This document shows positions 37,988-47,632 of a stretch of 64,000 nt of DNA, one piece after another. The position numbers and the translations under genes were made by a program. The DNA is taken from NCBI GenBank assembly GCA_937925685.1, contig CALAMI010000014.1, forward strand, positions 1 to 64,000, read 5' to 3'. The notes beneath the pieces were generated by a model. The model saw only the letters and a list, made by a program, of their open reading frames with translations. It was not told where the DNA came from and searched no databases. This DNA comes from Candidatus Binatia bacterium (GTDB taxonomy: Bacteria > Desulfobacterota > Binatia > HRBIN30). Each line of letters opens with the position of its first letter. Position 1 is the first letter of the stretch.

Positions 37988-38235
37988 CTCGGCCGACAAC
38001 TTCCTTCGGACAGGTTCCAGCGAGCCTAGGAACACCTCGGTTACGCGCAGGCGTTCTGTTGCCGTGGCCAGCGGGGAAGCGGCGACGGACCAGAACCTGC
38101 AAGGCTCGTCCCACTCCTTGATTTTCCTTTCCCTCGCAACCGGTAGTGTGGCGTAAGCCCCGAGTGCCGCGCTCACGCCGGGTGGAGTGCATTTCTTCGA
38201 GGGGAAACGTGTATGTTGTTTCTCTTCGGGCCTTT

Positions 38236-40038
38236 TTACGACCTTGGGGCTTGAGGGTGCGAGCGTGGCTGGCTCTCCAGCGCTTTTACCCGGCTCGGGT
38301 GACGCAGTTTCCGCAGCGCCTTCGCTTCGATCTGTCTGATCCGCTCGCGCGTCACCGCAAAGCGTTGACCCACCTCTTCCAGTGTGTAATCCGACTTTTC
38401 GCCAATTCCAAAGCGCATCCGTAGAATCTGTTCTTCCCGGGGTGTCAACGTCGCTAACACGCGACGTGTTTGTTCTTCCAAGTTCGAATACACCGCTGCA
38501 TCCGCGGGGGAAATGGTTTGCTGGTCCTCAACGAAGTCGCCAAGCGAGCTCTCATCTTCGTCGCCAATTGGAGTTTCCAAAGACACCGGCTCCTTCACGA
38601 TGCGCAACACTTTGCGGACTTTCTCCAGCGGCATCTCCATCTTTTCCGCAATCTCTTCGGGAGTTGGCTCGCGTCCCAACTGGTGAAGCAAGTAGCGCGA
38701 CGATCGCATCACCTTGTTGATGGTCTCGATCATGTGCACCGGGATGCGAATCGTTCGCGCTTGATCTGCAATCGCACGGCTTACCGATTGCCTGATCCAC
38801 CACGTCGCGTACGTGGAGAATTTGTAGCCACGTTGGTACTCGAATTTCTCCACCGCGCGCATCAGGCCGATGTTACCTTCTTGAACCAAATCGAGAAAAC
38901 CCAGCCCTCTATTCGTGTACCGCTTTGCGATACTCACCACCAGGCGTAAATTTGCCTCAATGAGCTTACGCTTGCCCTCCTTTGCCTTGAACTCGCCGGC
39001 AGCGATGATGTTCAGCGCTTCTCGCAGGGCAGCGGGCTCCATGCCGACGCGGTCGACGGCTTCGCGCATTTGCTTTTTCGCTGCCCGGATCGCCTCCGCC
39101 GCCTGGCGCACCTCGTCTGGCGACCGACGCGGGCGTCGTTGACTGGCATCCGCCTCTATCCCTTGCCCGCGCGCAGCCAGGCGCAAAATCTCTGCGGCCC
39201 GCTGCCCAAAACGCTGCTCATATTGCTGAATCACTCGTTCCGCATTCTGAATGCTTTCCCAGGTTTTGCGCAATTGTTCGATGATTTTTGTAAAGTGGCG
39301 GCGGCCAATTTCGAGCTCCTCCAGCATCTTGCGCAAGCGTCGTTCCGCCTCTCGAAGTCGGCGTTCTGCTGTTCGAGAGGTCCGAGGATCGTGCCGACGG
39401 GCTACGTCTTTGGCCAATGCGTCGCGCGTCTCCACCAGCCGTCGCAAACGCTCCAACTTCTTGAGGATCATCCCTTCTGGTTCCGGGACGCGAACTTCCT
39501 CCCCCTCCTCCTCCAAAGCTTCCACGTCGAGCTGCTGATCTTGTTCTTCATCGAGCAGCACGCGCTCGGGTAGTTCGCCGTTGCGAATCCCTTCCTCGAG
39601 TTCGAGCAGGTAGCGGATGGTCAGCGGGAGCGAGAGAACTTGCTCGCGAACTTCCTTCTCACCAGCCTCGATCTCTTTGGCGATTTCAACCTCCTGCTCC
39701 CGGGTCAACAAAGGAACCGACCCCATCTCTTGCAGGTACATGCGCACGGGATCGGACGTGTCTTCTAGGCCGGCCCTGCTCTCCCCTTCCTCCTCGGTAG
39801 CCCAGTCCTCCTTCTCGTCCTTCAGCGCTCCCTCTAACGCCTCCTCTGCGTCCGCCTCGATATCCCCCAGAACACTCAGAGCCCCGTCGTAATCCTCTGA
39901 ATCCTCGGGGGGGAGCTCGTCGTCGAGATCCTGCGCGAATGGCCTGGCTAGGGGAGTTGCCAAGGCCTTTCTCGAATCGGATCTCTGCGTCCTTTGCGTT
40001 TTCCCCTTTTTCTTGTCGACGTCTCGCTTGCCCTTCAC
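38236..40038 (-). CDS. rpoD: RpoD, primary sigma factor
   Basis: A 600-residue housekeeping sigma factor. Residues 1-95 are charged and very acidic, a divergent form of region 1.1. Region 1.2 starts at [12 protein letters not shown], followed by a long helical non-conserved region to about 340. Region 2 is [20 protein letters not shown] with the -10 recognition part [12 protein letters not shown], then region 3, and region 4 with [20 protein letters not shown] for the -35 element. The start is GTG with GAGGGAG about nine bases upstream. dnaG, its common neighbour, is absent. Confidence 0.96.
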   Translation of the reverse strand: MKGKRDVDKKKGKTQRTQRSDSRKALATPLARPFAQDLDDELPPEDSEDYDGALSVLGDIEADAEEALEGALKDEKEDWATEEEGESRAGLEDTSDPVRMYLQEMGSVPLLTREQEVEIAKEIEAGEKEVREQVLSLPLTIRYLLELEEGIRNGELPERVLLDEEQDQQLDVEALEEEGEEVRVPEPEGMILKKLERLRRLVETRDALAKDVARRHDPRTSRTAERRLREAERRLRKMLEELEIGRRHFTKIIEQLRKTWESIQNAERVIQQYEQRFGQRAAEILRLAARGQGIEADASQRRPRRSPDEVRQAAEAIRAAKKQMREAVDRVGMEPAALREALNIIAAGEFKAKEGKRKLIEANLRLVVSIAKRYTNRGLGFLDLVQEGNIGLMRAVEKFEYQRGYKFSTYATWWIRQSVSRAIADQARTIRIPVHMIETINKVMRSSRYLLHQLGREPTPEEIAEKMEMPLEKVRKVLRIVKEPVSLETPIGDEDESSLGDFVEDQQTISPADAAVYSNLEEQTRRVLATLTPREEQILRMRFGIGEKSDYTLEEVGQRFAVTRERIRQIEAKALRKLRHPSRVKALESQPRSHPQAPRS

Positions 40039-40280
40039 ACCAAGCTGCTCCCTCTATGAAAGCTTCCCCCAAGAATGCCAGCGAAGCTCCCATGCAGAGC
40101 ATTCCTATACTGCCCGACGGCTTCGGTAAGTGCACACAGCCACACGACAACGGTCGACCCTCGGCTGTGGTCACTGCGGAAACTGGCACCCAATCCTTTT
40201 CGATCCCTGGGAAACGTCACCGGCCCCGGAAACCCGACGCGGCGTTTAGACACGCGTCCTCGCTCCGTCAAGCGGTGACT

Positions 40281-42773
40281 TCATTTTTCCGATTGGCTTT
40301 GCGGCCGTTGTTCTTGCCTTTCCTTGTCGGTGGTCGCTTCGAAACGACGGAGCCCTTCGGCAAGCCGACGTAATCGCTGCGCGACCAAGTAGTGGACCGT
40401 ACCAGGCTCCTCGACGGAGCCCGCCTTGACACCCGTGAGGATCTCCAGACCCTCGTCGATCGAACGAACGGGATAAAGATGGAAGCGGCCCTCCTGAATT
40501 GCCTCGACCACTTCCGGACGAAGGACCAGTTCCTTCACATTTTGTGCTGGCAGCACGACACCTTGGGTCCCGGTCAGCCCCACAGCGCAGCACGTGGCAA
40601 AAAATCCCTCAACCTTCTCGTTGATACCTCCGATGGGTTGGATTTCTCCCCACTGATTCACGCTGCCGGTGACAGCCAGGTCTTGCCGCAGGGGCAACCC
40701 ACTCAAGGCGGACAAGATGGCAAACAGTTCCGTCGACGAGGCGCTGTCGCCCTCGATCCCCGTGTAGGACTGCTCGAAGCAAATGCTTGCAGTGAGGCTC
40801 AAGGGAAAATCTTGTGCGTATGTTCGGCGCAGATAACCGGTCAGGATGAGCACGCCTTTGTCATGTGTGCGACCACTCAGCTGCGCCTCGCGCTCGATGT
40901 TGATGATCCCTTGGCTACCCATGGAAACCGCAGCAGTCACCCGCGATGGCCGCCCAAAATCATAGCCCCCCACGTTCAACACGGCTAAGCCGTTGATCTG
41001 GCCAACTCGGGTCCCGGCAAGGTCGAGGAGCAGCAACCCGTCACGCACCAGCTCACGGACTTTTTCTTCCACCCGATTGAGCCGAAAGATGCGCTGCTCG
41101 ATCGCTCTTGTGACGTGGACACCTTGCACCACCGCGGCCCCATCTTGCTGGCTCCAGAACGCAGCTTCCCGCATCACGTCGGCAATCTCGGCAAACTGGC
41201 TTGGGAGCTTGCGTCGGTCACCGACCAATCTCGCCCCAAACTCGATGAGACGCGCCACAGCGCTCGCGTGGAACGCTGGCAACCCGTGTTCACGGGTCAG
41301 CCGCGCAACTTGGGAGACAAAGCGGTCGCGGGCCTCGTTCGCATCAGTCTCGTAACCAAAGTCAGCCCGCACCTTGAAGATGTCGTGAAATTCCTCATCG
41401 AGAAAATACAGAAGCTGGAACACCTCCGCTGGGCCAACGAGAACCACGCGCGTAGAGACCTGCATGGGCTCGGGCTTCAAAGTGGTCGTTGCCAACAAAG
41501 CAAACGGGTCGTACGCCTCGATCTCCAGCTGGCCGCTTTTCAGGCATCGCTTCAGTGCTCGCCAAACCAACGGTTCGGAGAGCACATCCACCACATTAAT
41601 GACAATGCAGCCGCCATGGGCCCGGAGCAACGATCCCCCCTGCACTCGCGTAAAGTTGGTGACCAGCTTTCCAAAGGGGTCGACAATTCGTTCCACCGCA
41701 CCAAAGAGATTCTTGTAAGTGGGGGAAGGTTCCACGATCACGGGGGCACCCGTACTTTCGCTATTATCCACCAAGACGTTGACCTCGTAATCCACGAATG
41801 CGCTTTCCAAAAAAGCTGCTGGGGAAACAGGGAACGGCAGCGGAAACGGTGGCGGCACCGTCGTCAGTTCTTTGATCGGTTCGCGAAAAAGGTCCAAGTG
41901 ATCCAGGATGTGCTCACGCACATCCTGCAAGTACTGATGCACCTCGGGGCTCTGATACCGTTGGGCAATTTCCTCCACCAAAGGAGCAACCACCTCCGCT
42001 GCCACACGGCGTTCGATCGCCTTGATCTCGCGGGCTAGCCGCCTCCCCAAGGCTTGTTGTCGACGCAGCATCGCCTTAAGTTCGCGGGCCACCTCGCGCT
42101 CTCGCCGACGCCATTCCTCTTGCTCCGCGGGCGACAGCCTCTCCAATTCTTGAGGACTCACCGGCTCGCCGTTGGGTTTCAGAGGGATAAAAAGCACCCC
42201 GCCTTGGGGGTGGGGCTGAAGGGCAAAGCCCCGGGCCGCGGCACGCTGCTCGAGTTCGCGGGCAATTTCCTCTCCCTCCTTGCCAAAGCGCTCCGCCAAC
42301 TGTTCCTTTTCCTCTTCAAACGTCTCCTGGCGAAAGGTTTCCGGCAGTAACCGCTGCAAGTCTTCGATCAACTCCTGCATGTCCCGCCGTAGTTGCTTCC
42401 CCTGGCCCGCGGGGAGGTAGAAGGCCCGAGGCCGGTCACGATTCTGAAAGTTCTGCACCAGAACGCGATCCCCGGGCACAGGCTTGTTGCGGGTCAGCGC
42501 CCGAAGCAGCTCGCCCAGCTTCTGCTCGCGTTGCGTTCCAGCGAGCCCGACGACATACACATTAAAACCCGCATCGGTAACATTGACCGCGAGCTCCAGG
42601 GCCGCCAGGGCTCGTTCTTGCCCGAACCACTCTGCTAACAGGGGAACTTCGTCGGTGGTCTCGAACCCCAAGGATGCGGCGTCAACCGCGAAGACAGCTT
42701 CCTCGGGGGCCAGAGGTTTTGCCCCCGCTGCGGCGATTGTTGGAACGGACGAGGTTCGTCCAGCTTCGCCCAT
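40281..42773 (-). CDS. Lon-like protease with degenerate AAA part (YcbZ/LonC-like)
   Basis: An 830-residue protein with an N-terminal AAA-type part interrupted by a long helical segment (about 150-300, rich in Glu and Arg), and a C-terminal Lon protease domain. The catalytic dyad is Ser677 in GDSASS and Lys720 in GINEKVEG, 43 apart as in E. coli Lon. The P-loop position reads GLAGTQREQK, without the GK[S/T] of a Walker A, and the Walker B-like strand ends VVDVL without the Asp-Glu pair, so ATP use is doubtful. AAA_32-type proteins that lost these residues are known. ATG 42773 overlaps the hsp20 stop (TGATG). Confidence 0.88.
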   Translation of the reverse strand: MGEAGRTSSVPTIAAAGAKPLAPEEAVFAVDAASLGFETTDEVPLLAEWFGQERALAALELAVNVTDAGFNVYVVGLAGTQREQKLGELLRALTRNKPVPGDRVLVQNFQNRDRPRAFYLPAGQGKQLRRDMQELIEDLQRLLPETFRQETFEEEKEQLAERFGKEGEEIARELEQRAAARGFALQPHPQGGVLFIPLKPNGEPVSPQELERLSPAEQEEWRRREREVARELKAMLRRQQALGRRLAREIKAIERRVAAEVVAPLVEEIAQRYQSPEVHQYLQDVREHILDHLDLFREPIKELTTVPPPFPLPFPVSPAAFLESAFVDYEVNVLVDNSESTGAPVIVEPSPTYKNLFGAVERIVDPFGKLVTNFTRVQGGSLLRAHGGCIVINVVDVLSEPLVWRALKRCLKSGQLEIEAYDPFALLATTTLKPEPMQVSTRVVLVGPAEVFQLLYFLDEEFHDIFKVRADFGYETDANEARDRFVSQVARLTREHGLPAFHASAVARLIEFGARLVGDRRKLPSQFAEIADVMREAAFWSQQDGAAVVQGVHVTRAIEQRIFRLNRVEEKVRELVRDGLLLLDLAGTRVGQINGLAVLNVGGYDFGRPSRVTAAVSMGSQGIINIEREAQLSGRTHDKGVLILTGYLRRTYAQDFPLSLTASICFEQSYTGIEGDSASSTELFAILSALSGLPLRQDLAVTGSVNQWGEIQPIGGINEKVEGFFATCCAVGLTGTQGVVLPAQNVKELVLRPEVVEAIQEGRFHLYPVRSIDEGLEILTGVKAGSVEEPGTVHYLVAQRLRRLAEGLRRFEATTDKERQEQRPQSQSEK

Positions 42774-43156
42774 CACGCACCTTGGCGGCGGATGTGAATG
42801 CGCAACACGCCATCCTCCAGGCGTGCGCTCACATCGTTTGGATCCACCGCGTACGGCAGAAGGAACGAACGAGTGAAGGAGAGGTTTCGCGACAGGCGCG
42901 CCCACGAGCCGGCAGCGGAGCGTTGCTCCGCATGGCGCCGCGCGGCACCGCGCACCCAAAGCTCTCGTCCCGATACGTGTACATCGATATCTTCGGCCCT
43001 GAGTCCCGGCACGGGAATTTCGATCTCCCAACCATCTTCTACCGTCTTCACTTCGGCCGGGGTAATTCCGGCTCGGGTTCCCCAGCGTCGATGCACGAGC
43101 TCGTCAAAAAGCCGATCGATTTCGTCCACAATGCTAAGAAACTGCGCCATAAGCAT
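42773..43156 (-). CDS. Hsp20 / alpha-crystallin small heat-shock protein
   Basis: A 127-residue holdase chaperone. The alpha-crystallin domain runs from about 38 to 125, with WEIEIPVPGLRAEDIDVHV and the late SLL-type segment FLLPYAVDPNDVSARLEDGVLRI (partly quoted), including the conserved A-x-x-x-x-G-V-L pattern. The C-terminal IXI tail is replaced by IHIRRQ. It is coupled to the Lon-like protease by a one-base overlap, so chaperone and protease are made together. An ATG at 43150 is an alternative start. Confidence 0.92.
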   Translation of the reverse strand: MLMAQFLSIVDEIDRLFDELVHRRWGTRAGITPAEVKTVEDGWEIEIPVPGLRAEDIDVHVSGRELWVRGAARRHAEQRSAAGSWARLSRNLSFTRSFLLPYAVDPNDVSARLEDGVLRIHIRRQGA

Positions 43157-44781
43157 TCGGTTACCACCCCACTGCTATGCAGGCAATGTACTCCGCCCAA
43201 GAACGCCCTGCGGTCACGTTGCACGACACCCATCGATTCGCCCCAAAGGGCTCTGCCCGGCAATCGGCTCACTCCTCGAACAACGCCGCAAAGCCCCTTC
43301 GGGGTCCAGGTCTGACTCCCAAGCACCGGTGGGTTGAAGCCCGAGGCGGTATCGAGCAGTGAGTACAGATTCTGTTTGGAGCGGCTACTGCGAGTTTTGC
43401 GGCGTTAACGCAGCCCCTTGACCTGCTTGCAAGCTCACAACCCCCTCAGAACGCACCTTCCTCCGAGCCTCCAAGCATTGCGGCGTTCGCCGCTGGTCTG
43501 TTCTGCAGAACGGCCGCCCTGAGGCGCATCCCGCCTAGACCATCAGCCTTAACCACCACGCACCCCAGCGCCGACCATCCTGGAGCAGTCACCGCCACGA
43601 TCACGATGTGAGGCTCTAGCCTGCTGCTCTTCTCTCCTAGCGACGGCTAGCACAGCGCACCCCAGTTGCCGGGCTTGCGGAACTCGAGCGAGCGTGCCGA
43701 CCGAGACGTGCGCCGCGTGCGTCTCTGCCCGTGATGTCCTAGTGGCCGTGGAATCAATGCTCGTCAACTAAGGTCGCACCCTCGGGTGCGCCTGATGGGG
43801 TGATCTCTCGAAAGCGGAAACGAACCGCAAACGTGTAGAAAGGGCCGCAGTCCGATGCTGGACCTGCAAGCGCGGAGAACGCTAAAGGTCGATTGCATTG
43901 GCCAGCACCGACTGACCTCATGCGACGGCGCCCGGTGGGAACCGCACCAATCCTGCGGCCCTGGTTGGATGAGGCATAACCAAAGTCTGCCAGCCCCAAT
44001 AGCAGACAGGGAGAAAATCGTCGGCAAGGTCCGCTCCGCTCCAGGGAAAATACTCGAAGAGGACACCCTCGATTGGGGCTAAGGCATGGCTCGAGGTTTC
44101 CTGGCGCTCGAACGTGACCGATACGTCGAGGACCTTGGTCAGCGCACCAGCCACGGCACCGTAGTGACGCCTATTTGCCGATCAAGTGAGGTTTGGTGGA
44201 CTCGCTCGCCGCGCCAAGGCTGGAGAGGCCACGCCGGGCTGACTTGGAGCTAAGCAACCAGGGGATGCAGGCCATCTCTCTCTGAAGTGTAATTTGCCAC
44301 ACCCAACTGTTGGCGCGTGTGGTCAGCTCACAGGACGACGCATGCACCAGGGTTGCCAAAAGGTGCTGCAGAGAATGCGTGCTCGCTGGGAGAGCCGGGG
44401 GCCGCCGAACAGGGGATGAGCACCGCTCCACGGGGATCACCTCAAGGCGCATTAGCCTTCAAGACTGCTTCCCGGGTCTTGGCTGCACCGTCCGACGCTG
44501 CGTCGGCCAAACGGTTCACGGGACCACGCTCAAATCGTCCTTCACTGTGTTGTCACGCGAGAGGACAGAAATCCCTTGCCCATTGATTTTCCAAGGGGGT
44601 TGCCGTCATGAACCGCGCCGAACCCCAATTCCTTTGCTTTTTAGGTCACACAACGCGTGCTTTCCTTTTGTCCGGACCGGGCGAGCGCAGTAAAGCTGCT
44701 TTCTACGATTAGACGAACTCGTGTCACACCTCGTTGCCTCGACCCCTTCCGCGTGGCACGTTGTGACGTGGGTCTGAGTTA
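43157..44781. other. Gene-poor stretch, about 1.6 kb
   Basis: No intact gene or known RNA is recognised. Open frames are short and disagree with each other. On the minus strand, about 44163 to 43754, pieces in two or three frames read like the end of an outer-membrane beta-barrel (VSVTFERQETSSHALAPIEG, then GPFYTFAVRFRF and APEGATLV), which may be a decayed gene. A CCCC/GGGG hairpin at 43294-43304 lies in the hsp20 leader. Confidence 0.45.
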
Positions 44782-44801
44782 GTTAGGCATATCGGCCTAA
44801 C
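44782..44801. promoter_or_regulatory. Perfect 7-bp palindrome upstream of nuoB
   Basis: GTTAGGC and GCCTAAC flank ATATCG. It lies 24 bases before the nuoB ATG and before its GGAG ribosome site. It may be an operator or a 5' leader hairpin of the complex I operon. The sequence matches no regulator site I can name. Confidence 0.4.
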
Positions 44802-44825
44802 GGAACACGAATCTGGAGAAAGTGT

Positions 44826-45413
44826 ATGGCAACGGTAACAGACGTGCAGGGCCGCGTTGCTGAGGGTTTCTTAACTCGGCTGCGTGCAGCTACAGGTCAG
44901 CCGCTGGCCGACGCTGACGCGTTTGGGGAGAGTTTTTTGCTGACGAAGCTTGCCGACGCAGTGCAATGGGCGCGGAAGTATTCTTTCTTTCCTTATCCTT
45001 TCGTCACGGCCTGTTGCGGGATGGAGTACATGTCGACGGCCGGGCCGCGCTTCGACATTGACCGCTTTGGGGCGGCTTTGCCGCGTTTCACTCCTCGCCA
45101 AGCCGACCTGCTGATGGTCGTGGGCACCATCACGCACCGCATTGCTCCAGTTCTGCGCCGTGTTTGGGAACAAATGGCGGAACCAAAGTGGGTAGTGTCA
45201 TTTGGTGCCTGTACGTCGTCTGGCGGGCCGTACAACAACTACGCGGTGGTTCAGGGCATCGACACGATCATCCCGGTGCACCTATACATTCCCGGCTGTC
45301 CACCCCGCCCCGAGGCCGTTCTCGACGGTCTCATCAAACTGCAGGAACGGGTGCAGCGCGAGCGAGGGGGCCAGCGCGTCCCGGAGCGCCACGGAAGTGG
45401 ACGCCTCCTCTGA
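44826..45413 (+). CDS. nuoB: NuoB, complex I subunit with cluster N2
   Basis: A 195-residue peripheral-arm subunit holding the last cluster N2, which passes electrons to quinone. The four cluster ligands are Cys63 and Cys64 (ACCGMEY), Cys129 (GACTSSGG) and Cys158 (PGCPPRPEA). The first 45 residues form a longer N-terminus than usual. GGAG lies nine bases before the ATG. It is the first gene of a five-gene cluster. Confidence 0.96.
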   Translation: MATVTDVQGRVAEGFLTRLRAATGQPLADADAFGESFLLTKLADAVQWARKYSFFPYPFVTACCGMEYMSTAGPRFDIDRFGAALPRFTPRQADLLMVVGTITHRIAPVLRRVWEQMAEPKWVVSFGACTSSGGPYNNYAVVQGIDTIIPVHLYIPGCPPRPEAVLDGLIKLQERVQRERGGQRVPERHGSGRLL

Positions 45414-45441
45414 TTGAACCTCGCATCCTCGAGGAAATCCA

Positions 45442-47019
45442 ATGGTGAAAATCACCGTGGACGGGCGTGAGATCGAAGTTGCCAACGACACCATGCTTCT
45501 GCCGGCACTGATCGAGGCGGGCATTCATGTGCCCCACTACTGCTGGCACCCGAAACTCTCCATCGATGGCAGTTGTCGGATGTGCCAAGTGGAGGTGGAA
45601 GGGAGCCCCAAATTGGTCATCGCCTGCAATACTCCAGTGCGCGAGGGCATGGTGGTGCGCACGGATTCACCGCGCGTCATCAACGCACGCCGCGGGGTCA
45701 TGGAACTCCTTCTGGTCAACCATCCCATCGATTGCCCGATTTGCGACAAAGCCGGCGAATGCTTGCTGCAAGATTACTCCTACAACTTTGGCACACGGAA
45801 AAGCCGCACCGACGAACCGCGCCGCAAGCTAGAAAAACGTAAAGACATCGGCCCGCGGATGATCCTGGACCAAGAACGCTGTATTTTATGCCGGCGCTGT
45901 GTACGTTTCTGTCGAGAGATTACGAAGACGAACGAACTCGCTGTCTTCAACATGGGTGATCGCTCGGTGCTCGATGTCCTTCCCGACGCTCCGCTTGCCA
46001 ATGATTATTCCATGAACACAGCCGACATCTGCCCCGTAGGAGCCTTAGAAACCAAAGACTTTCATCACAAGTTACGGGTATGGTTCCTGAAAAAGACTCC
46101 GAGCGTTTGCCCCAGTTGCAGCAATGGCTGCAATATCACCATCCAACACTATCGGAACCAAATTTGGCGCCTAATGCCCCGCCGTAACGATGCGGTAAAC
46201 GATACGTGGATGTGTGACCAAGGGCGGCTGCAATATGCTTTTGCACACGACGCCAACCGGCTGCGGTTGCCCATGGTGCGAAGAGGGAACACGCTGGAGC
46301 CTTGCGGGTGGGACGCTGCCGTGAAGCACGTGAGCGATGCCCTCCGCGCGACGGCCAAGAAGGGGGGTGCTGAGCGAATCGCATTGCTAGCCTCCGCACA
46401 TTTCACCAACGAGGAGCTTTACCTTCTAACGCAGCTCGTCAAAGTGCTGGGGCTGCGACACGTCGCCGTGCCGCTCGTCACGGGGTCCGGAGACGCTTTT
46501 CTCATTCAGCCAGAAAAGGCAGCAAACTTCACCGGGGCCCGTGAACTCGGCCTAGTTGCACACGACGGCGGCCGTGATTTTACCGCAATCCTCGAACTTG
46601 CGCGCTCCGGCCAGCTCGATGCTCTCTACGTTTGCGGCAGCGACATGACCAAGTTGGTCGAGCCGACGCTGTGGCAGGCAGCGCTTCGTGCTGTGCCGAC
46701 GGTAATCGTGCAGGATCTTTTCGCAGAACCGCTGGGGCAATTCGCTCACGTTCTTTTACCGTCGCTGAGCTGGGCGGAAAAGTCCGGCACGTTCACCAAT
46801 CGGAAACGGCGCGTCCAACAAATCCAGCGCGCACTGGAACCTCCCCAAGGGCAACCGAGTGACGGCGAGATCTTCGCAGAAATCTTGGGGCAGTTGGCCG
46901 AAGGCCACTGGACCTTTCACCCGGCTGAGATTTTTGAGCAAATCGGCAAGGAGTTCCCTGCCTTTGCTGGTTTGTCCCTCGCCAGCTTGGGGTTGCTCGG
47001 CGCGGAGTTAGCTCCGTAA
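45442..47019 (+). CDS. nuoG: NuoG, complex I Fe-S subunit, short form
   Basis: A 525-residue subunit that wires several clusters between NuoF and NuoI. The N-terminal ferredoxin-like part has the 2Fe-2S set (HYCWHPKL, SCRMC, then Cys in IACNTPV), the His/Cys set of N5 (HPIDCPICDKAGEC) and the N4 set (CILCRRCVRFC and CPVG). A further set CPSCSNGC with a later Cys in WMCDQG fits the extra cluster N7. The molybdopterin-like C-terminal part is cut down: E. coli NuoG has about 900 residues. The gap after nuoB is 28 bases. Confidence 0.93.
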   Translation: MVKITVDGREIEVANDTMLLPALIEAGIHVPHYCWHPKLSIDGSCRMCQVEVEGSPKLVIACNTPVREGMVVRTDSPRVINARRGVMELLLVNHPIDCPICDKAGECLLQDYSYNFGTRKSRTDEPRRKLEKRKDIGPRMILDQERCILCRRCVRFCREITKTNELAVFNMGDRSVLDVLPDAPLANDYSMNTADICPVGALETKDFHHKLRVWFLKKTPSVCPSCSNGCNITIQHYRNQIWRLMPRRNDAVNDTWMCDQGRLQYAFAHDANRLRLPMVRRGNTLEPCGWDAAVKHVSDALRATAKKGGAERIALLASAHFTNEELYLLTQLVKVLGLRHVAVPLVTGSGDAFLIQPEKAANFTGARELGLVAHDGGRDFTAILELARSGQLDALYVCGSDMTKLVEPTLWQAALRAVPTVIVQDLFAEPLGQFAHVLLPSLSWAEKSGTFTNRKRRVQQIQRALEPPQGQPSDGEIFAEILGQLAEGHWTFHPAEIFEQIGKEFPAFAGLSLASLGLLGAELAP

Positions 47020-47032
47020 CGAAAGGCGTTCC

Positions 47033-47596
47033 ATGGCCACGCGTACGGTGACAGTACAACGCCCCGCAGCGATGGATGCACCTCGAGGAGTGGTGCGTAG
47101 CGGCGTTGCGGTACTCAAAGGAATGTGGATTGCCAGTCGCCACTTCTGGCGCAATTTGTGGGGGTTCATGCGCGGTAAGCCCACTGTCTTCACCGTGCAA
47201 TACCCGGAGGAGCGGTTGCCACAACCGCCGGCGTTCCGAGGGATGCCCGTTCTTGTACAAATGGATAACGGCAAGGAACGTTGCGTGGCATGTGGACTCT
47301 GCGAATGGGCGTGCCCGACCGACTGCATTACCATTTACCCCGCGGAAACAGCCGACGAGATCGAACGCTTCCCCCAAGTGTTCGACATCGATATGTCGCG
47401 CTGCATGTTCTGTGGTCTATGCGAAGAGGCCTGCCCCGAGGAAGCCATTGTCATGAGCCACAACGTCGAGATCGCGGCATTCTCGCGCCGCGGTACGGTA
47501 TGGCACAAGGAGGATCTCCTGGTTCCCGTACGCGAGCTGGAAAGGACACGGTTTCGCCATATCCGCAAAACGTACGAACGCTCGACCGAGCCATAA
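47033..47596 (+). CDS. nuoI: NuoI, complex I subunit with two 4Fe-4S clusters
   Basis: A 187-residue subunit carrying clusters N6a and N6b. The two motifs CVACGLCEWACP and CMFCGLCEEACP are complete. The N-terminal region (VAVLKGMWIASRHFWRNLWG) is the amphipathic part that rests on the membrane arm. It follows nuoG by 13 bases, without nuoH between them as in common operons. Confidence 0.96.
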   Translation: MATRTVTVQRPAAMDAPRGVVRSGVAVLKGMWIASRHFWRNLWGFMRGKPTVFTVQYPEERLPQPPAFRGMPVLVQMDNGKERCVACGLCEWACPTDCITIYPAETADEIERFPQVFDIDMSRCMFCGLCEEACPEEAIVMSHNVEIAAFSRRGTVWHKEDLLVPVRELERTRFRHIRKTYERSTEP

Positions 47597-47632
47597 TGCG
47601 TTCCACTCAGTTGTTGTCGAAGCGATTGACCT

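Noticed and set aside
41115-42038. 307-residue open frame opposite the Lon-like protease gene
   Set aside because: It mirrors codon bias of the real gene on the other strand, has no family features and would bury a well-supported gene.
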